NCBI GenBank assembly: GCA_030052355.1 | Contig: JASIGS010000753.1 | Coordinates: 1 to 13,550 of the forward strand | Length of the DNA stretch: 13,550 bases | Direction: 5' to 3' | DNA from: Streptosporangiaceae bacterium | GTDB taxonomy: Bacteria > Actinomycetota > Actinomycetes > Streptosporangiales > Streptosporangiaceae | Part shown: piece after piece, positions 1 through 6,887 of the stretch | Numbering within the stretch: position 1 is the stretch's first letter | Layout of the letters: the number at the start of each line of letters is the position of its first letter | Notes under the pieces: generated by a model | What the model saw: only the letters and a program-made list of their open reading frames with translations | Databases searched by the model: none | What the model was told of the DNA's origin: nothing | Translations under genes and position numbers: made by a program

Positions 1-43
1 GCTCACTCCCGGCGAGCGTGATGCGCAGCTTGTCGGCAGGCAC
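1..43 (-). CDS. 5' end of an unidentified protein gene (partial)
   Basis: A GTG codon at 43-41 is preceded on the minus strand by AAGGAG (50-55) with a 6-base spacer, a near-ideal ribosome binding site. The 14 codons visible before the window edge read MPADKLRITLAGSE. They are open and use G or C at most third positions, as expected for a coding start in this genome. Too little is present to name a family. The gene lies downstream of, and in the same direction as, the L,D-transpeptidase ending at 159, with a gap of about 115 bases. That gap contains a short palindrome (CCGAT-GCT-ATCGG, 92-104) that could be an operator or chance. The call rests on the ribosome binding site and start; the function is unknown. 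Confidence 0.55.
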   Translation of the reverse strand, partial: MPADKLRITLAGSE

Positions 44-158
44 TGCTGGCTCCTTCGCATGGCGGACGGCGAGGCAGAGGCGCCCCGTGCCCCGATGCTA
101 TCGGCGCGGCCCCGCGGCGGTGTGATCCCGGTCCCGGTCGGCGGCCTGACCTCGTGGT

Positions 159-1358
159 CTAGTTAGCGACCGGGCTTCCGGCCGGGGTCTGCGAGCCGGG
201 TGCGACGGTGACCAGAGTGCCGTAGTTCATGTACGGCCAGACCAGCTTGGCGTCGCTCCAGGGCAGCTCCACGCAGCCCAGGCTCTGCGGGAAGCCGTAC
301 GAGGCCCGCGGGAAGTAGTGCACGGCCTCGCCGTTCCGGAAGTAGGACACGTAGTAGACCGGGTCCGCGTACTTGCTGCCGTCCGGGTTGGTCCCCTTCA
401 TGATCTGGAAGTAGTAGCGCAGGTACACCGGCGCGGTGCCCAGAGTGGTCGGGGCTGCCTGGATACCGGTGTTCGCCAGGCTGTGCAAGATCACCTTGCC
501 GTCGTGCCATACCGTCAGCGTCTCCGGATCGCCCTCGCTGGCCAGGGCGTAGCTGTAGCCGTGCGTGCTGACCTGATTGGCGGCGACCGCCTTGAGCAGC
601 GCCGACCAGACGAGCTTGCCGGGGATCCCGTCCATGGTCAGGTCGTGGTCGTTCTCGAACAGCATCACGGCGCCCTGGATGATCAAGCCGGACGGCGAGC
701 CGCCGTCCCAGAAGTCGTGCAGCTCGCTCGGGTACCCGCTGTCCCAGCTGAAGGCCCCGGCCGGCGGATCGTAGGCGGCAGCGAGCTGCGCGGCCGCGTC
801 GCTCGCGGCCGGCACGGTCGCGCCCGCACCCGGGGCCCAGCTGAGCGGCAGGTAGCCGAGCTGCGCCAGCAGCTGGTCGAGCCGGACCGAAGAGTATCCG
901 CGCGTCTCGTACTTCACGGTGACCGAGGTGGCCAGCTGGCGGCCGGCGGTCGACCTGACTCCGGCCGCGCCGCCAGGGATGCTGACGGTGACGTGAGTGA
1001 ACTGCTTGAAGCCGACGGCTGGGACGAACTTGAGAGTGTCCGTGCCCGCGCCCTGCCAGCTCCCGGCCACCTGCGGCGTCACCGTGGGCAGCGGACTCGT
1101 CGCGGCCACGGGCGTGGTGAACTTGATCGTGATGGGAGCCGTCCCGTTCGCGCCGGTGGCCTGGCTGGCCGGGGTCACCGAGACGATCTTGAGCGGCCCT
1201 GCGGGCGCCGCCTTGTGCGCTGGATCGCGCGGCTTACCGCCCGCCGCCTGCTGGGCTGACGCGTGGTTCATCGCGATCCAGATGCCTGCGACCAGGACCA
1301 GCACGATCACGATGCCGACTGCAGTCACACGCCCGCGCAGCTGCGTCAGAAAGGACAA
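159..1358 (-). CDS. Membrane-anchored L,D-transpeptidase (YkuD domain), tandem copy 1
   Basis: Predicted to form or modify 3-3 peptidoglycan cross-links, or attach proteins to peptidoglycan, outside the membrane. It has 399 residues. A hydrophobic segment at about 12-30 is a signal anchor; an Ig-like beta domain spans about 58-152; a peptidoglycan-binding-like helical domain spans about 156-256 (RLDQLLAQLGYLP, then GAVMLFENDHDLTMDG); the YkuD catalytic domain is about 278-386. The catalytic region has H347 and, 15 residues later, C362 in SLGCVELPW. The usual SHGC signature therefore carries Leu instead of His before Gly-Cys, while the upstream His and the Cys nucleophile are kept. The start is TTG (1358-1356), supported by GAGGGAG a few bases upstream. 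The next gene on minus (1581-2987) is a paralogue with the same domain order. An active enzyme is likely but not certain because of the His-to-Leu change. Confidence 0.9.
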   Translation of the reverse strand: MSFLTQLRGRVTAVGIVIVLVLVAGIWIAMNHASAQQAAGGKPRDPAHKAAPAGPLKIVSVTPASQATGANGTAPITIKFTTPVAATSPLPTVTPQVAGSWQGAGTDTLKFVPAVGFKQFTHVTVSIPGGAAGVRSTAGRQLATSVTVKYETRGYSSVRLDQLLAQLGYLPLSWAPGAGATVPAASDAAAQLAAAYDPPAGAFSWDSGYPSELHDFWDGGSPSGLIIQGAVMLFENDHDLTMDGIPGKLVWSALLKAVAANQVSTHGYSYALASEGDPETLTVWHDGKVILHSLANTGIQAAPTTLGTAPVYLRYYFQIMKGTNPDGSKYADPVYYVSYFRNGEAVHYFPRASYGFPQSLGCVELPWSDAKLVWPYMNYGTLVTVAPGSQTPAGSPVAN

Positions 1359-1387
1359 CAGGGGGCTCCCTCGGGGTTGCCGTCATT

Positions 1388-1411
1388 GCCTGCCGGCAGC
1401 AACCGGCAGGC
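1388..1411 (-). promoter_or_regulatory. Perfect 9-bp hairpin in the leader of L,D-transpeptidase copy 1
   Basis: GCCTGCCGG (1388-1396) and CCGGCAGGC (1403-1411) are exact reverse complements separated by CAGCAA. The hairpin sits about 30 bases upstream of the TTG start. A competing 6-bp stem, GGTTGC (1375-1380) with GCAACC (1399-1404), would use part of the same arm and reach close to the ribosome binding site, so two exclusive folds are possible. It could be a leader control element, or a terminator for the upstream paralogue, whose stop is about 170 bases away. The 222-base gap between the two genes also holds two ATGTACCC copies (1431-1438, 1450-1457), 19 bases apart, of unknown meaning. 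Confidence 0.4.
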
Positions 1412-1580
1412 GAAGAGTACGGCTGCCCTGATGTACCCATCCCGGCCCTATGTACCCCAGGACATCCTGTCTGGACTCTAAACGGAATCTAGATGTGATC
1501 AGTCCCGTATGGCAGACAGAGTCGGTAAAGAAACGGATACGCCTTCCTGATAAGAAGCCGAGCCCCCGCTGGCCCTAGCC

Positions 1581-2987
1581 CTAGCCCTGGACCGTGACCA
1601 GACTCCCGTAGGTGAGGTACGGGTAGGCCGCCTTGGCGTCGTTCCATGGCAGTTCCACGCAGCCGAGGCTCTGCTGGAAGCCGTAACTGGCGCGCGGGAA
1701 GTAGTGCACGGCGTCGCCGCCGTTGAAGTACGAGACGAACCACACCGGGTCGGCGTAAGTGCTGCCGTCCGGGTTGGTGCCCTGCATGATCTGGAAGGGC
1801 AGCCTCAGGTAGACCGGGAACGTGCCGTCCACGGTGGGAGACACCGGAATGCCGGTATTGGTGAGGCTGGTCAGCACCACATGCCCGTTGTGCCAGATCG
1901 TCAGGGTCTCCGGGCTGCCCTTGTTGGCGACCGCGTAGGTGTAGCCGTTCGCGTTGCGGTTCTGGGCTTGCTCTGCCGCGAAGAGGGCATCCCACAGCTT
2001 GGGCGTCACGTCTCCGTTGACCGTCATCTTGTGCTCCGACTGGAACGCCATGACGGCGCCCCGTACGACCACGTTCGGCTGGCTGGGTGACCACTGAGCG
2101 GCCAGCGATGACGGGTACCCGGACTGCATCGTGTAGGTGCCGACCGGCGGGTTGTAGGCCATTGCCTGCTGGGAGCTGGCCTGCTCGACTCCCTGCTCCG
2201 GGACTTCTATCCTGCCGACACCGACGATCTGGGGCGACCAGGTGAGCGGCAGGTAGCCGAGCTGGCTGAGTATCTGCGCCAGGCGCGCCTGCGAATACCC
2301 CTCGGTCGTGAACTGCGTCGTTCTCGAGCTGGCTAGCAGGCCGCCTCCGTTCGAGCGCACCCCGTAGCGGCCGCCAGGAATCACGAGGGTCTCCCGCTGG
2401 TCCGGCGCGAGCGCCGACGTCGGGGTGAACACGAACGAGTCGCCCTGGACGGTCCAGCTCCCCGGCACGCTCGGCTGCAGCCTGGGGTCCGGCGAATTAG
2501 CGGCCACTGGCTCGGAGAACGTCACCATCAGCGGGTTAGCGCCGTCGACGCTGGTGGCGCCCGCGGCTGGGGTCATGGAGACCACGTGCTCCGGGCCCGT
2601 GGCGACGGCGGCGGGACTGGAGGATGACGGGCTGGTGCTGCCCGCCTGACTTACCGCGTATCCGATCCCCGCACCGGCCACGCACACCGCCGCGACGCCT
2701 ATCGCGATGACCCGCCCGCGTGGCCCCCGGCCTCCGGCGCCGGTGCCATCGGCACGTGCTGAGCCGTCACCGCCCCCGGCCGCCAGCCTGCCGCGCCCGT
2801 TCCCCGTACCTTCCGGGTGGTGGTCGCCGTCGCGTGCGAAAGCGGCACCGCCACCTCGTCCGGTGCCGCGTGGAGCGCCGTCATTGTTCCCGTCGACGGC
2901 CTGCCTGCCGTCCTTCGTGCGATCCGAGTTGCTGCCGTCCGCCGCCCTGTCAGCAGGACGCTTGCCGGGCCGCCACAATCCGAACAC
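1581..2987 (-). CDS. Membrane-anchored L,D-transpeptidase (YkuD domain), tandem copy 2 with long cytoplasmic tail
   Basis: Same proposed role and domain order as the neighbour ending at 159: Ig-like domain, peptidoglycan-binding-like domain (LAQILSQLGYLPLTWSP, GAVMAFQSEHKMTVNG) and YkuD domain. Counted from the GTG start (468 residues), the catalytic His is at 428 and the Cys at 443, in QSLGCVELPW, again SLGC rather than SHGC. It differs by an N-terminal tail of about 90 residues rich in Gly, Arg, Asp and Ala before a membrane segment at about 92-112, so the tail should be cytoplasmic and disordered. I chose GTG at 2987-2985 because CGGGGGA lies just upstream; an in-frame TTG at 3011 would add eight residues but has a weaker site. 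The frame ends in a TAGGGC repeat that supplies two in-frame TAG stops. Confidence 0.88.
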   Translation of the reverse strand: MFGLWRPGKRPADRAADGSNSDRTKDGRQAVDGNNDGAPRGTGRGGGAAFARDGDHHPEGTGNGRGRLAAGGGDGSARADGTGAGGRGPRGRVIAIGVAAVCVAGAGIGYAVSQAGSTSPSSSSPAAVATGPEHVVSMTPAAGATSVDGANPLMVTFSEPVAANSPDPRLQPSVPGSWTVQGDSFVFTPTSALAPDQRETLVIPGGRYGVRSNGGGLLASSRTTQFTTEGYSQARLAQILSQLGYLPLTWSPQIVGVGRIEVPEQGVEQASSQQAMAYNPPVGTYTMQSGYPSSLAAQWSPSQPNVVVRGAVMAFQSEHKMTVNGDVTPKLWDALFAAEQAQNRNANGYTYAVANKGSPETLTIWHNGHVVLTSLTNTGIPVSPTVDGTFPVYLRLPFQIMQGTNPDGSTYADPVWFVSYFNGGDAVHYFPRASYGFQQSLGCVELPWNDAKAAYPYLTYGSLVTVQG

Positions 2988-3011
2988 GGTTGTCCCCCGT
3001 CCCGTGCCCAA

Positions 3012-3246
3012 CGATTTCTCGTGCGCTGTACGTGCCAGCTTAGTTACTTAGCGTTACATCAGTACCCGAGACGATGATGGCGGAACCTACGGGTTGGCAA
3101 ACGGTCGGTAATGGCGGCAGGCATTCCCGCCGTCCCGGCAGTCTCGGTGCTGATCCTGAAGGCTTTGTACCTCCGGGTGCCGTCCGGCTTGGTGCGAAAG
3201 GCTCTTCCTTATCAGCCTTCATCACGATCAGCCGTCAGACAGCGTG
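3012..3246 (-). promoter_or_regulatory. Long intergenic leader of L,D-transpeptidase copy 2, possible structured RNA
   Basis: About 235 bases without a convincing gene lie between the COG4315-gene terminator and this transpeptidase. Read on minus, the stretch 3205 to 3125 can fold. It contains CCGG-ACGGCAC-CCGG (3173-3187), then TACAAAGCC (within 3155-3171), then an imperfect hairpin with CAG/CTG ends and tandem G-A mismatches, then GCCGGGACGGC (3129-3139). The order hairpin, CAAAGCC, hairpin, GCCGGG loosely resembles the conserved core of c-di-GMP-I (GEMM) riboswitches, but several usually invariant bases do not match. A second small inverted repeat (AAGGCT, 3198-3203, with AGCCTT, 3214-3219) precedes it. 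I saw no convincing -35/-10 pair. Treat as a leader of unknown function. Confidence 0.3.
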
Positions 3247-3279
3247 ACTGGCCCGGCCACGAGCGGTGGCCGGGCCAGT
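3247..3279 (-). terminator. Intrinsic terminator hairpin after the COG4315-type gene
   Basis: A perfect 14-bp stem, ACTGGCCCGGCCAC (3247-3260) and GTGGCCGGGCCAGT (3266-3279), encloses the 5-base loop GAGCG. It begins about 12 bases past the stop of the gene at 3291-4244. There is no clear T tract, which is usual for actinomycete terminators. Confidence 0.85.
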
Positions 3280-3290
3280 GCTCACGTCGC

Positions 3291-4244
3291 TCAGATGAAG
3301 ACGAGCTTGAAGGTGCCGCCCTTGAACTTGACATGGTTGCCGCTGCCTACCGCGGCGTAGCCGGTGGCGGTCTGCGTTAGCCCCTCGTCCGAGAACAGGT
3401 ACAGGGGCTTGCCGTTGTAGGTGACCTGAAGGCCTTCGGGACCCTTGACCCTGCCCACCTTGTGCTCGGAAAGCCCGCGCGACACGCCGGGGGTCCCGCT
3501 GGTAAGCACCGGCGGGAAGTACCGGGCGCAGGCGGCCGTGCACGCACTCCGCTTCGAGTTGTCCTTGCTGTAGGTGTAGACGGGAAAGTTGATCCACCCG
3601 ACCCCGGTCAGCATCGGCGTCGCAAGTACCGTCTTGCCGTCGATCTTGGTGGTGGTCAGCGTGCCGGCCCATGGCAGCGCCAGCCCCGACGGCTGTATGA
3701 GGAACCACACGCCGTGCCACGGCGGCAGGCTCGGCTCGTCCACGCCTTCACCGGTGACCTCGCCAGGACCGGAATCGAAGAGATACAACGGGTGCCCGGC
3801 GTAGGTTATCTGCACGCCGACCTTGGCGCGGGTGACGGTGCCGAGCAGTTTCTGCTTCACACCGCCGCGGGCGATGGGCTTACCCGTCGTCGTGATCGCC
3901 GGCCACTCCGCGTTCGTGTCATTGGACGGTCCGGTGCAAAGCAGCTTGCCGACAGGCGTGGTCACGGTCGTGGCCGTGCAGCCGAAGCTCGTTCCGTGGT
4001 CACTCGTGATGAAGTACAGGCTGTAACCAGCGTACGGACCGGAGCCGACGACAAGAGCCTTGCCGAATGGTGTCGTCGCAGTTGTGATGACGGTTCCCGT
4101 GGCCTTCGCGGCGGTTGCCGCGAACGCAGGTCCGGCCATGACGGGAAGAACCGAGATACCGGCGGCGATCGCCCCGGCAGCGATCATCGATCGCAACCTC
4201 GGCCGTGTAGCAGTGGATGGTCGCGGCTCATTGCGCGCATTCAT
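3291..4244 (-). CDS. Secreted COG4315-type repeat protein (PF03640-like)
   Basis: A 317-residue exported protein built from four copies of the repeat seen in actinobacterial 'secreted repeat' or 'lipoprotein with Yx(FWY)xxD motif' proteins. The family has no established biochemical role. Copies centre on YAGYSLYFITSD (71-82), YAGHPLYLFDSG (148-159), FPVYTYSKD (220-228) and YNGKPLYLFSDE (276-287). Cys pairs C89/C103 and C235/C239, followed by W114 and by F243-P245, match the family pattern of a Cys segment before WPP or FPP. A signal peptide (basic start, hydrophobic 20-40, AFA cleavage near 43) has no lipobox Cys, so the protein is probably released or held on the wall. I chose the ATG at 4244-4242 because AAGGAGGGG lies upstream; an in-frame ATG 33 bases earlier is also open. 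It is probably a monocistronic gene, given its terminator and the 194-base upstream gap. Confidence 0.85.
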   Translation of the reverse strand: MNARNEPRPSTATRPRLRSMIAAGAIAAGISVLPVMAGPAFAATAAKATGTVITTATTPFGKALVVGSGPYAGYSLYFITSDHGTSFGCTATTVTTPVGKLLCTGPSNDTNAEWPAITTTGKPIARGGVKQKLLGTVTRAKVGVQITYAGHPLYLFDSGPGEVTGEGVDEPSLPPWHGVWFLIQPSGLALPWAGTLTTTKIDGKTVLATPMLTGVGWINFPVYTYSKDNSKRSACTAACARYFPPVLTSGTPGVSRGLSEHKVGRVKGPEGLQVTYNGKPLYLFSDEGLTQTATGYAAVGSGNHVKFKGGTFKLVFI

Positions 4245-4438
4245 GCGTGATTTCCCCTCCTTGATGCGCACCATCAATCACCCTTCGTGGGCGGCTGCGA
4301 CCGCTGCTGAGCTCACCCCTTCGGCGCCGGACGTTGACGCTGGCCGACCCCCGGCCCGCCTATCCGCCCATCCGGACAAGGCTGCACCTGCTCGTGCCCG
4401 CGGCTCTATCGGTGATCTCCCCTATATTTAGGCGCCTG

Positions 4439-4624
4439 TCAGGACTGGATTTGCGGCCGCAGTCTCGTCGCGAGCCGCAGGGCACGACGCCCGCGGTGGC
4501 TGGCTGACGGCTTAGCCGTAGACGCCAGGGCCATTGCCTGCCGAGCGCGGCGCTGGTTCTCCCCCCGCACCTGCATTTCGCGCTGCTTGGCCATTGCCAG
4601 GTCGTAACTGAGGTTGGTGTACAT
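4439..4624 (-). CDS. 61-residue basic small protein, unknown function
   Basis: The frame starts at ATG 4624-4622 behind GGGGAG with about a 6-base spacer. The product begins MYTNLSYDLAMAKQREM and is rich in Arg, Gln and Ala. Residues about 8-35 should form one amphipathic helix, followed by a basic tail. Short proteins opening with a Tyr-Asp/Glu-Leu segment and an Ala/Lys/Arg/Gln/Glu-rich helix recur in actinobacteria, and I recognise the style but cannot name a characterised family. An upstream in-frame ATG at 4711 would add 29 residues of low-complexity sequence without a good ribosome binding site, so I rejected it. The gene lies 177 bases beyond the kinase gene and its putative terminator, so it probably has its own promoter. 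The 194 bases between this gene and the COG4315-type gene show only an AT-rich patch (about 4422-4431). Confidence 0.6.
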   Translation of the reverse strand: MYTNLSYDLAMAKQREMQVRGENQRRARQAMALASTAKPSASHRGRRALRLATRLRPQIQS

Positions 4625-4779
4625 GCCTGTCTCCCCGTCTGGGTGGAACCCGGCTGGGTCTGTTCCCTTACCGGGCCGGCCTCCTTGGCCGCGTACCCTC
4701 AGCCTGGCCATTCAGGACGCAGAGTTCAGTCGCCGTCGTTACACCTCTGCGGTCAGCTTGCCGACTCCGAGCAGTGATT

Positions 4780-4800
4780 GCCGCCTCTCCACCCGGCGGC
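4780..4800 (-). terminator. Candidate terminator after the APH-fold kinase
   Basis: GCCGCC (4780-4785) and GGCGGC (4795-4800) form a 6-bp all-GC stem with a 9-base loop, starting one base past the kinase stop codon on minus. It is short and lacks a T tract, so the call is moderate. A second hairpin further down (CGGCC/GGCCG, 4677-4691) has AAGGA in its loop and lies in the leader of the small gene. Confidence 0.4.
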
Positions 4801-4801
4801 G

Positions 4802-5737
4802 TCACGACGGTCCGGGCGACGTCATGGCGAACCACCTGGCGGCGAGAGCACGGGCACGATCTTGGACCCGCGCAATTCCGGCCGGGTTGTTGTAGGCGGC
4901 GTACGGCGGCCACAGGAATACAAAGATGGCCAGCTCCTCCAGGATCAGCGCGCGCTCGAGTTCACCGAAGTCACTACCGTGCCGGCTGGCATATTCCGTC
5001 AGAACGCTGCGCGGAACGGCAACGCCGGCGGGCGCAGCCCGCACCCCGGCGAAGGCAAGGTCGGAAGTTGCCCTGCCGACGCCGACGGACTGCCAGTCGC
5101 AGAAGACCAGTCCAGCCTCGGCATGGACGATGTTGCCGGTGTGGCAGTCACCGTGTATGAGGACAGGAGGCTGCGAGGCGAGTTCTTCGCTCAGCGCGTG
5201 ACGGGAATCCAATAGCTCGGAGAGACGCGGCAGGACGCCATCCCAGAACTCCGTGATCTTGTGAGCGACCGGTCCGGTCATGGCGCCAAGCAGGGCATCC
5301 GGACGAGCCCAGTCCTCCCTGGCCACCTGCACGGCATGCAGGCCGGCCAGGTCCCGGCCCAGCATCGACCACGCTGTGCCGGTCCACGCGGTGACCTGCA
5401 CCTGGCTGCCTGCGGCAGCTAGCAGCAAGGCCACGCCGAGGTCGGTCTCGAGCGCGTCAAGCAACGGCGGTGTCCGGACCGGCACTTCCGCCGCGAGTTG
5501 CCGGTAAAACCGCAGCTCCCGACGGGCTGCCTCGAGGGCTTCGGGACCGAGGACCGCGGGCGTGATCTTGAGATAGGCCGCCCGGTTGCCGCGGCTGCGC
5601 GCCCGGTGGACGCCCGCGCCGGAGCGGGCGTCCACCGGCCTGGTGGCGTGGTCGACCGTGATCCCGAACTGTCGCACGGCCAGCGAGAGCAGCCCGCCGG
5701 ACACGGCGGTTTGTCCCGCGTCACCAGGCAATGACAT
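4802..5737 (-). CDS. Aminoglycoside-phosphotransferase-fold small-molecule kinase (APH/ChoK family)
   Basis: Predicted cytoplasmic phosphotransferase of 311 residues. The kinase-like fold is shown by K57 in AAYLKITP (ATP-binding Lys), E74 in the following helix, the catalytic loop LIHGDCHTGNIV (H195, G196, D197, N202) and the metal-binding DWQ at D214-Q216 (FCDWQSVG), followed by TSDLAF, as in APH and homoserine/choline kinase relatives. The substrate cannot be read from the sequence; resistance should not be assumed, since most actinomycete members are uncharacterised. I chose the ATG at 5737-5735, which overlaps the end of the propeller gene (5721) by 17 bases and has a G-rich stretch directly upstream. 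An in-frame GTG at 5779 would lengthen the overlap. The overlap suggests co-translation with the propeller and sigma factor genes. Confidence 0.85.
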   Translation of the reverse strand: MSLPGDAGQTAVSGGLLSLAVRQFGITVDHATRPVDARSGAGVHRARSRGNRAAYLKITPAVLGPEALEAARRELRFYRQLAAEVPVRTPPLLDALETDLGVALLLAAAGSQVQVTAWTGTAWSMLGRDLAGLHAVQVAREDWARPDALLGAMTGPVAHKITEFWDGVLPRLSELLDSRHALSEELASQPPVLIHGDCHTGNIVHAEAGLVFCDWQSVGVGRATSDLAFAGVRAAPAGVAVPRSVLTEYASRHGSDFGELERALILEELAIFVFLWPPYAAYNNPAGIARVQDRARALAARWFAMTSPGPS

Positions 5738-6887
5738 ACCCCCCGCCGAGGCCAGCCGCCGATGTCCTCGTGACGCCACCGGTAGCGGTACTGAAGATCG
5801 CCGCGTGACCCCGGACGTCCCCGAGCAGCAGATATCCGCCGCTCGGAGCCATCGCCATAGCGCATGAACCGGTGGCCCGCGGCCAGCTAGCCAGCACTGC
5901 TAGCTGCTTCCTGGTAGCCACGCCGTAGTCGGACAGCACATCCCGTCTGCCCTGAATTCCGCACGTGTACAGCATGGTCCCGTCGGGCGACAGCGCGGCC
6001 TGGGTAGATTCGTTCAGCACGACGGCACCGCTGTCGAGTGTGGCGAATTGGTCCGTAGCCCGCAGGATCGATGTCACCGGTCTGAGCCGAACGGCCCATG
6101 TGCCGGACACCGGGCCAGGGGCATAGCCCCTGAACTCCCAGCCGCTGACGCTGATCACCGCACCATCGGCGCTGAGCGAAACGTTCTGCGGGTCTTCGCC
6201 AGGTCGCCCGGTCCACGTGCTGCTAGAACCAGTTGCGAGATCTGTAACCACGAGGTTCCCACTGCCCTGGCAGTAACCGAAGTAGGCCAGCTTCGAGCCG
6301 TCAGGTGAAAGGGCCATGACCCTGTTCGGCAGGATCCCTTGCAGAGGCGGCTGCGCCATTGGTCGCAATCGTCCGGGCCGTCCAGCGTCGTCAAGACGAA
6401 CCTGGTAGAGGTGCGCCGCGCATCCGCCGCCGGAGTCGGTCTCGACCGCCACGACGAACGTCCTGTTGTCCGGTTCGGCCGCCACACCACCGAAATGATC
6501 GTTCACACCCGGGGGCGGCACCTGTCCGGTCACCTGGCCAGTGGTGGTGCTCAGGAACTTTATGGACAGGCCGGTCCCTGACAGCGCAGCGAAGAACGTC
6601 GGCGCTGGCCCGGGCGGCGCGCCGTGCCGCAACCCTCGATCTGGTCCGTTTGCCGGTACCCGCCCACTCGCGCGCGGCAGCAAGTGGGGTATCAGTGCGG
6701 CCGCGGATGCGACCAGGAGGACAGCGACGGCCGCGAGCACCGGATAGGCCATCCGGTGCCTGCGGCGCTGCGAGCGTGGCCGGCTCGGCGGGCTCGACGG
6801 ACGCGGTGCGGGCCGCAGGTCTTCCGGCGCCATGGCGCGCGCCGCGTGGTTGTAGGCGGCGCGCAGCAGACCCTCGATGTCCTTCAC
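5721..6887 (-). CDS. Membrane-anchored WD40/TolB-like beta-propeller protein, putative sigma-factor partner
   Basis: A 388-residue protein. A short N-terminal helix (MKDIEGLLRAAYNHAARAM) and basic Pro/Arg linker face the cytoplasm; one membrane segment lies at about 47-69; the rest is an extracytoplasmic beta-propeller with recurring blade motifs (SPDGSKLAYFGY, LSADGAVISVSG, SPDGTMLYTCGI, APSGGYLLLGD). The start is GTG 6887-6885, overlapping the sigma factor stop in GTGA and preceded by GGGAAG, typical of translational coupling. Genes in this position behind SigE-family sigma factors are often membrane proteins with a short cytoplasmic N-terminus and are suspected to act as anti-sigma factors. 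Here no zinc-binding HxxxCxxC motif is present, so that role is inference from position. The propeller could sense an envelope ligand. Confidence 0.8.
   Translation of the reverse strand: MKDIEGLLRAAYNHAARAMAPEDLRPAPRPSSPPSRPRSQRRRHRMAYPVLAAVAVLLVASAAALIPHLLPRASGRVPANGPDRGLRHGAPPGPAPTFFAALSGTGLSIKFLSTTTGQVTGQVPPPGVNDHFGGVAAEPDNRTFVVAVETDSGGGCAAHLYQVRLDDAGRPGRLRPMAQPPLQGILPNRVMALSPDGSKLAYFGYCQGSGNLVVTDLATGSSSTWTGRPGEDPQNVSLSADGAVISVSGWEFRGYAPGPVSGTWAVRLRPVTSILRATDQFATLDSGAVVLNESTQAALSPDGTMLYTCGIQGRRDVLSDYGVATRKQLAVLASWPRATGSCAMAMAPSGGYLLLGDVRGHAAIFSTATGGVTRTSAAGLGGGYVIAW

Noticed and set aside
318..1259. Long plus-strand open frame of 313 codons opposite L,D-transpeptidase copy 1
   Set aside because: Arg/Gly/Val-rich shadow of a high-GC gene; no domain, and the opposite frame has clear YkuD features.
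3060..3246. c-di-AMP (ydaO-type) riboswitch upstream of transpeptidase copy 2
   Set aside because: Only a fragment (GCCAACCCGTAGG) resembles the family core; the GGGGGA/GGGGTGAAT-type blocks are missing.
4802..5737. Calling the kinase an aminoglycoside resistance gene
   Set aside because: Only the general APH fold motifs are visible, and most family members phosphorylate unrelated or unknown substrates.
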